Positions 5,699 to 7,839 of a stretch of DNA of 7,839 bases are shown one piece after another. The stretch comes from Acidobacteriota bacterium (GTDB lineage: Bacteria > Acidobacteriota > Blastocatellia > Pyrinomonadales > Pyrinomonadaceae), in contig JAKOSS010000826.1 of NCBI GenBank assembly GCA_029777145.1, positions 1-7,839 on the forward strand, given 5' to 3'. Under the pieces are notes generated by a model that had not been told where the DNA came from, ran no database searches, and saw only the letters and a list, made by a program, of their open reading frames with translations. Within the stretch, counting starts at the first letter, position 1, and the number at the start of each line of letters is the position of its first letter. A program made the position numbers and the translations under genes.

Positions 5699-6118
5699 AT
5701 GAAATACAAAAGTGAAAAAGAGATCATCGACATGATCGAAAGATTCGAAACCGCGAGGATCGCGCGTGACGACTGGCATCACGCCGAACATTTGATCGTC
5801 GCGTGCCGTTACGCGATCGACCTTGAACCGGCTGAAGCCATCGACCGAATGCGTTCGGCACTGTTCCGGCTGCTCGTCGCGTTCGGCGTACCGACCGGAA
5901 CGGATTCTCCGTACCACGAGACACTGACCGTATTCTGGCTGAACGCCGTCCGAGATTTCCGCGAGGCCAATTCCGAACTCGGTTTCTTCGACCTTTGCAC
6001 GGCAGTAACGGAAAGATTCGACAAGGACTATCCGCTTCGGTTTTACTCGCGCGAACGGCTTAACTCCGACGAAGCGCGGTGCTCATACGTGACGCCCGAT
6101 CTCGCCGGATGTCCTTAA
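5699..6118 (+). CDS. Uncharacterised small helical protein with His motifs
   Basis: The 139-residue protein has no signal peptide or membrane segment and looks mostly alpha-helical. Visible motifs are DDWHHAEHLIVACRYAI (residues 24-40), DSPYHETLTVFWLNAV (69-84) and a C-terminal FYSRERLNSDEAR...VTPDL (115-135). From memory, an unnamed family of bacterial proteins shares the pattern 'W-[TH]-H-x-x-H', 'YHET-T-x-W' and 'YS..L.S..AR...PDL'; I know no function for it. H28, H31, H73 and E74 could bind a metal, but this is inference. The ATG at 5699 is the first start in the frame, with no clear Shine-Dalgarno sequence. It is separated from the methyltransferase by two terminators and from argC by 96 bases, so it is probably its own transcript. 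Confidence 0.75.
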   Translation: MKYKSEKEIIDMIERFETARIARDDWHHAEHLIVACRYAIDLEPAEAIDRMRSALFRLLVAFGVPTGTDSPYHETLTVFWLNAVRDFREANSELGFFDLCTAVTERFDKDYPLRFYSRERLNSDEARCSYVTPDLAGCP

Positions 6119-6177
6119 CATTCCCCGACCATTCGTTTACATTGTTTATTCGCGTTTGAAGCGACGAATCGGGCGAT

Positions 6178-6210
6178 CTTTTCGCGATTCTTCGAGTCAT
6201 TCGCGGGCAA
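6178..6210 (-). repeat. Dispersed 9-nt-phased repeat, copy 3 (inverted)
   Basis: The reverse complement begins TTGCCCGCGAATGACTCGAA, matching the family pattern. On the plus strand it ends ATTCGCGGGCAA (6199-6210), identical to the end of copy 4 (7409-7420). It stops four bases before the argC start codon. Confidence 0.55.
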
Positions 6211-6214
6211 GTAT

Positions 6215-7243
6215 ATGAACAAGTTGAGAATTGCCATTTTCGGCGGGTCGGGATACGGCGGCAGTGAACTGCTGCGGATCCTGCTTGCGCATCCGAACGC
6301 TGAGATCGTGTTGGTCACCGCGAACGAACAGGCGGGCAAGCCCGTCGCGTCCGTCAACAAGAACCTCGCCGGAATCTGCGACCTCGATTTCTCACCGGCG
6401 CCGGACGATCTCGGCTCGCTCGACTGCGACGTCGCGTTCTTTGCCCTGCCGCACGGGCAGGCGCTGAAGCTCGCGCCGCAATTGAAACGCAGTGTGAAGA
6501 TCGTTGATCTTTCGGGCGATTTCCGCATCGACGACAAGGCCGTTTTCGAGAAGTTCTACAAGCTCGAGCACACCGCAGACGAGTTGCAATCGGAGTTTGT
6601 TTACGGATTGACGGAGACGAACCGAGAGCCGATCAAAGGGGCGAGCTACATCGCAAATCCCGGGTGTTTCGCAACCGCGACTATCCTCGCCCTCGCGCCG
6701 CTCGTCCATTCAGGGATAACGAACGGACGGTTCGTCGTCGACGCCAAGACGGGCTCTTCGGGCTCGGGCGCCAAGGCAGCCGCCAACACGCATCATCCGC
6801 AGCGCATGAACTCGTTCTACGCCTACAAGCCGTTCATGCACCAGCATGTTCCGGAGATCGAACAGCACCTGCGTTCACTTGGAACTCTCTCAGACGATTT
6901 CGTGTTCATGACGCACTCGCTTCCCGTCTCGCGCGGGATCTTCGCCTCGTGCTACGCCGAAGCGAACGACGAGATCACGGGCGAAGAAGTCCGTCGCATC
7001 TTCGACGATTTCTACGCGGACGCGCCGTTCGTGCGGATGGTTGAAGGTTCGCCCGACATCAACTGGGTAAAAACGACGAACTTCTGCGACATCGCCGTTC
7101 ACGCGCGCGGCCGCCGCATTGCGGTCTTTTCGGCGATCGACAATCTCGTGAAAGGCGCCGCCGGCCAGGCCGTCCAGAATATGAATCTCATGTTCGGGCT
7201 CGAGGAAACGACCGGATTGCGTTTGATCGGAACAAACCCGTAG
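6215..7243 (+). CDS. argC: N-acetyl-gamma-glutamyl-phosphate reductase (ArgC / LysY type)
   Basis: ArgC is the NADPH-dependent reductase that converts N-acetylglutamyl phosphate to its semialdehyde, the third step of arginine (ornithine) synthesis in the cytoplasm. The 342 residues are full length for the family. The nucleotide-binding loop is FGGSGYGGSELLR (residues 9-21), the catalytic cysteine is C151 in IANPGCFATA, and the acid-base histidine is in FMHQHVPEIEQHL (H211). Other family marks are ALPHGQALKLAP (77-88), VDLSGDFR (97-104), TGSSGSGAKAA (179-189) and NLVKGAAGQAVQNMN (310-324). The THHPQRMNSFYAYKPFMHQH stretch also suits the LysY branch (LysW-aminoadipate pathway), so the exact substrate is uncertain; no argB, argJ, lysW or lysZ lies in the window. 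The ATG at 6215 fits the family start but has no clear Shine-Dalgarno sequence. Confidence 0.93.
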   Translation: MNKLRIAIFGGSGYGGSELLRILLAHPNAEIVLVTANEQAGKPVASVNKNLAGICDLDFSPAPDDLGSLDCDVAFFALPHGQALKLAPQLKRSVKIVDLSGDFRIDDKAVFEKFYKLEHTADELQSEFVYGLTETNREPIKGASYIANPGCFATATILALAPLVHSGITNGRFVVDAKTGSSGSGAKAAANTHHPQRMNSFYAYKPFMHQHVPEIEQHLRSLGTLSDDFVFMTHSLPVSRGIFASCYAEANDEITGEEVRRIFDDFYADAPFVRMVEGSPDINWVKTTNFCDIAVHARGRRIAVFSAIDNLVKGAAGQAVQNMNLMFGLEETTGLRLIGTNP

Positions 7244-7249
7244 CCATGT

Positions 7250-7277
7250 GGGAATTGGGATTTCGGATTTGGGAATG
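7250..7277 (+). repeat. Heptamer array after argC
   Basis: Four 7-mers in strict phase, GGGAATT, GGGATTT, CGGATTT and GGGAATG, begin seven bases after the argC stop codon. They belong to the same GGATTTG-like family as 4626-4650. No terminator stem is visible here. Confidence 0.7.
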
Positions 7278-7280
7278 TTT

Positions 7281-7300
7281 GGAGTTCCGCCTTCAGGCGG
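7281..7300. repeat. REP-like palindrome
   Basis: GGAGTTCCGCCTTCAGGCGG contains CCGCC (7287-7291) and GGCGG (7296-7300) around TTCA. I recall this string as a dispersed intergenic element in environmental bacterial genomes, commonly mistranslated as 'PPEGGTPN' or 'RLKAEL'. Only one copy is in this window, so its repeat status rests on memory. Confidence 0.5.
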
Positions 7301-7308
7301 CCCCATCC

Positions 7309-7329
7309 ATTTGCGATTTGCGATTTGCG
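7309..7329 (+). repeat. Tandem heptamer (ATTTGCG)3
   Basis: Three exact ATTTGCG units (equivalently GATTTGC in another phase) are followed by ATCGATC. This is the third sequence variant of the GATTTNN heptamers in the window. Confidence 0.85.
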
Positions 7330-7388
7330 ATCGATCCGTGAACCGCCGTTCGCTTCAGCCAACCAGTCATCTGCAGCATCTGCCCCGC

Positions 7389-7420
7389 TCTTCGCGCTTT
7401 TTCGCGTGATTCGCGGGCAA
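7389..7420 (-). repeat. Dispersed 9-nt-phased repeat, copy 4 (inverted)
   Basis: The reverse complement begins TTGCCCGCGAATCACGCGAA, sharing a 13-base string with copy 1 and 12 bases with copy 3. It lies just upstream of the promoter at 7436. Confidence 0.6.
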
Positions 7421-7435
7421 ACTTTCCCTGTCCGT

Positions 7436-7464
7436 TTAACAATCCCGACGGCAACTTCTAAAAT
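7436..7464 (+). promoter_or_regulatory. Near-consensus sigma70 promoter of the last gene
   Basis: TTAACA (7436-7441, 5 of 6) and TAAAAT (7459-7464, 5 of 6) are separated by exactly 17 bases. Transcription would start near 7471-7474, at or within three bases of the ATG, so the mRNA would be leaderless or almost so. The absence of a Shine-Dalgarno sequence agrees with this. Confidence 0.55.
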
Positions 7465-7473
7465 AAACCTCTT

Positions 7474-7839
7474 ATGGACGAACCAAACGGACATGACGGC
7501 CTGACCGACGCGACGCGGATGATGCTCAAGGACCTGAGCAAGTCGATGCTGCGCCTTCACAAGACGCTGCTCGACGCGGCCAAGGTCGATTACGAGGCCG
7601 AGCACGGACGCATTCAGAGCGTCAATCACTATTTCCAGCTCGTCATCGACAACGAGCATTTCGCGTGGCTCCGGAAGATCTCGGCTCTGATCGCGCTGAT
7701 CGACGAGGCGGTCTCGATCCGCCGTCCATCGACCGAATCGGAAGCGCTCGGATTGTTTGACGAGGCGCGCATCCTCCTCAATTTCGAGGACGCGGACGAA
7801 GAGTTCAACAACAAGTTCCAAACGGCACTCGCGCGGAAC
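7474..7839 (+). CDS. Uncharacterised alpha-helical protein (3' end cut by window edge)
   Basis: The frame is open for 122 codons from ATG 7474 to the window edge with no stop, so the gene continues outside. The protein has no signal peptide or membrane segment and appears entirely helical. Features are LSKSMLRLHKTLLDAAKVDY (residues 21-40), EHGRIQSVNHYFQLVIDNEH (43-62) and FAWLRKISALIALIDEAV (63-80), then an acidic helix. From memory this matches an unnamed bacterial family with 'LHK.LLD....YE..HG' followed by 'L.....FAWL..LS.LI..IDE'; no function is known to me. A good promoter lies immediately upstream and the start has no Shine-Dalgarno sequence. Alternating high-G+C codons like those of its neighbours support a real gene. 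Confidence 0.8.
   Translation, partial: MDEPNGHDGLTDATRMMLKDLSKSMLRLHKTLLDAAKVDYEAEHGRIQSVNHYFQLVIDNEHFAWLRKISALIALIDEAVSIRRPSTESEALGLFDEARILLNFEDADEEFNNKFQTALARN

Noticed and set aside
7099..7821. 240-codon minus-strand frame
   Set aside because: It crosses the end of argC, the repeats and the start of the last gene; contains repeat-derived strings (RLKAELQTF, CPRITRKS).

Overview
The window is a stretch of bacterial chromosome of moderately high G+C, with short genes separated by unusually repeat-rich intergenic DNA. The gene content (stand-alone RtcB, a DUF11-type secreted protein, an HNH protein of the 'LxLNxSYEPL' type) and the intergenic repeats suggest Acidobacteriota, perhaps Blastocatellia/Pyrinomonadaceae. 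This is a recollection-based guess; no rRNA or other marker is present.

Layout. The 3' part of thiL (thiamine-phosphate kinase) enters from the left edge and ends at 929. Then comes 525 bases without a conventional gene. It holds a well-formed promoter, a 43-codon small ORF with a ribosome binding site, a 9-bp hairpin and a terminator-like hairpin, in an arrangement resembling an attenuator. After it lies rtcB (RNA ligase, 1455-2633), complete with all active-site residues. A heptamer-repeat spacer separates rtcB from a convergent gene on the minus strand (2864-3676) for a secreted DUF11-like protein with its own terminator. A 383-base divergent spacer leads to an HNH endonuclease gene (4060-4617), a long inverted repeat of heptamers, and a SAM-dependent methyltransferase gene (4742-5485) that ends in two tandem intrinsic terminators. 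Next are a small uncharacterised protein with conserved-looking His motifs (5699-6118), argC or its LysY-type relative (6215-7243), and the start of an uncharacterised alpha-helical protein (7474 to the right edge).

How the genes relate. The window does not look like one pathway or a long operon. Thiamine cofactor synthesis, RNA repair, arginine/lysine synthesis, a possible nuclease and a methyltransferase each seem to be their own unit. Only HNH and methyltransferase are close enough (124 bases) to share a transcript. No CRISPR array, phage gene, transposase, tRNA or rRNA was seen.

Most unusual is the non-coding DNA. There are (i) heptamers of the form GATTTNN at three sites, one a 25-nt-armed inverted repeat; (ii) four copies of a roughly 9-nt-phased repeat (CGCGGATTACACGAATCACG-like), each just upstream of a gene; (iii) a possible three-way competing RNA structure between thiL and rtcB; and (iv) a near-consensus promoter that would give an almost leaderless mRNA for the last gene. 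No clearly new multi-gene system is visible; the attenuator-like region and the repeats are the best candidates for follow-up.
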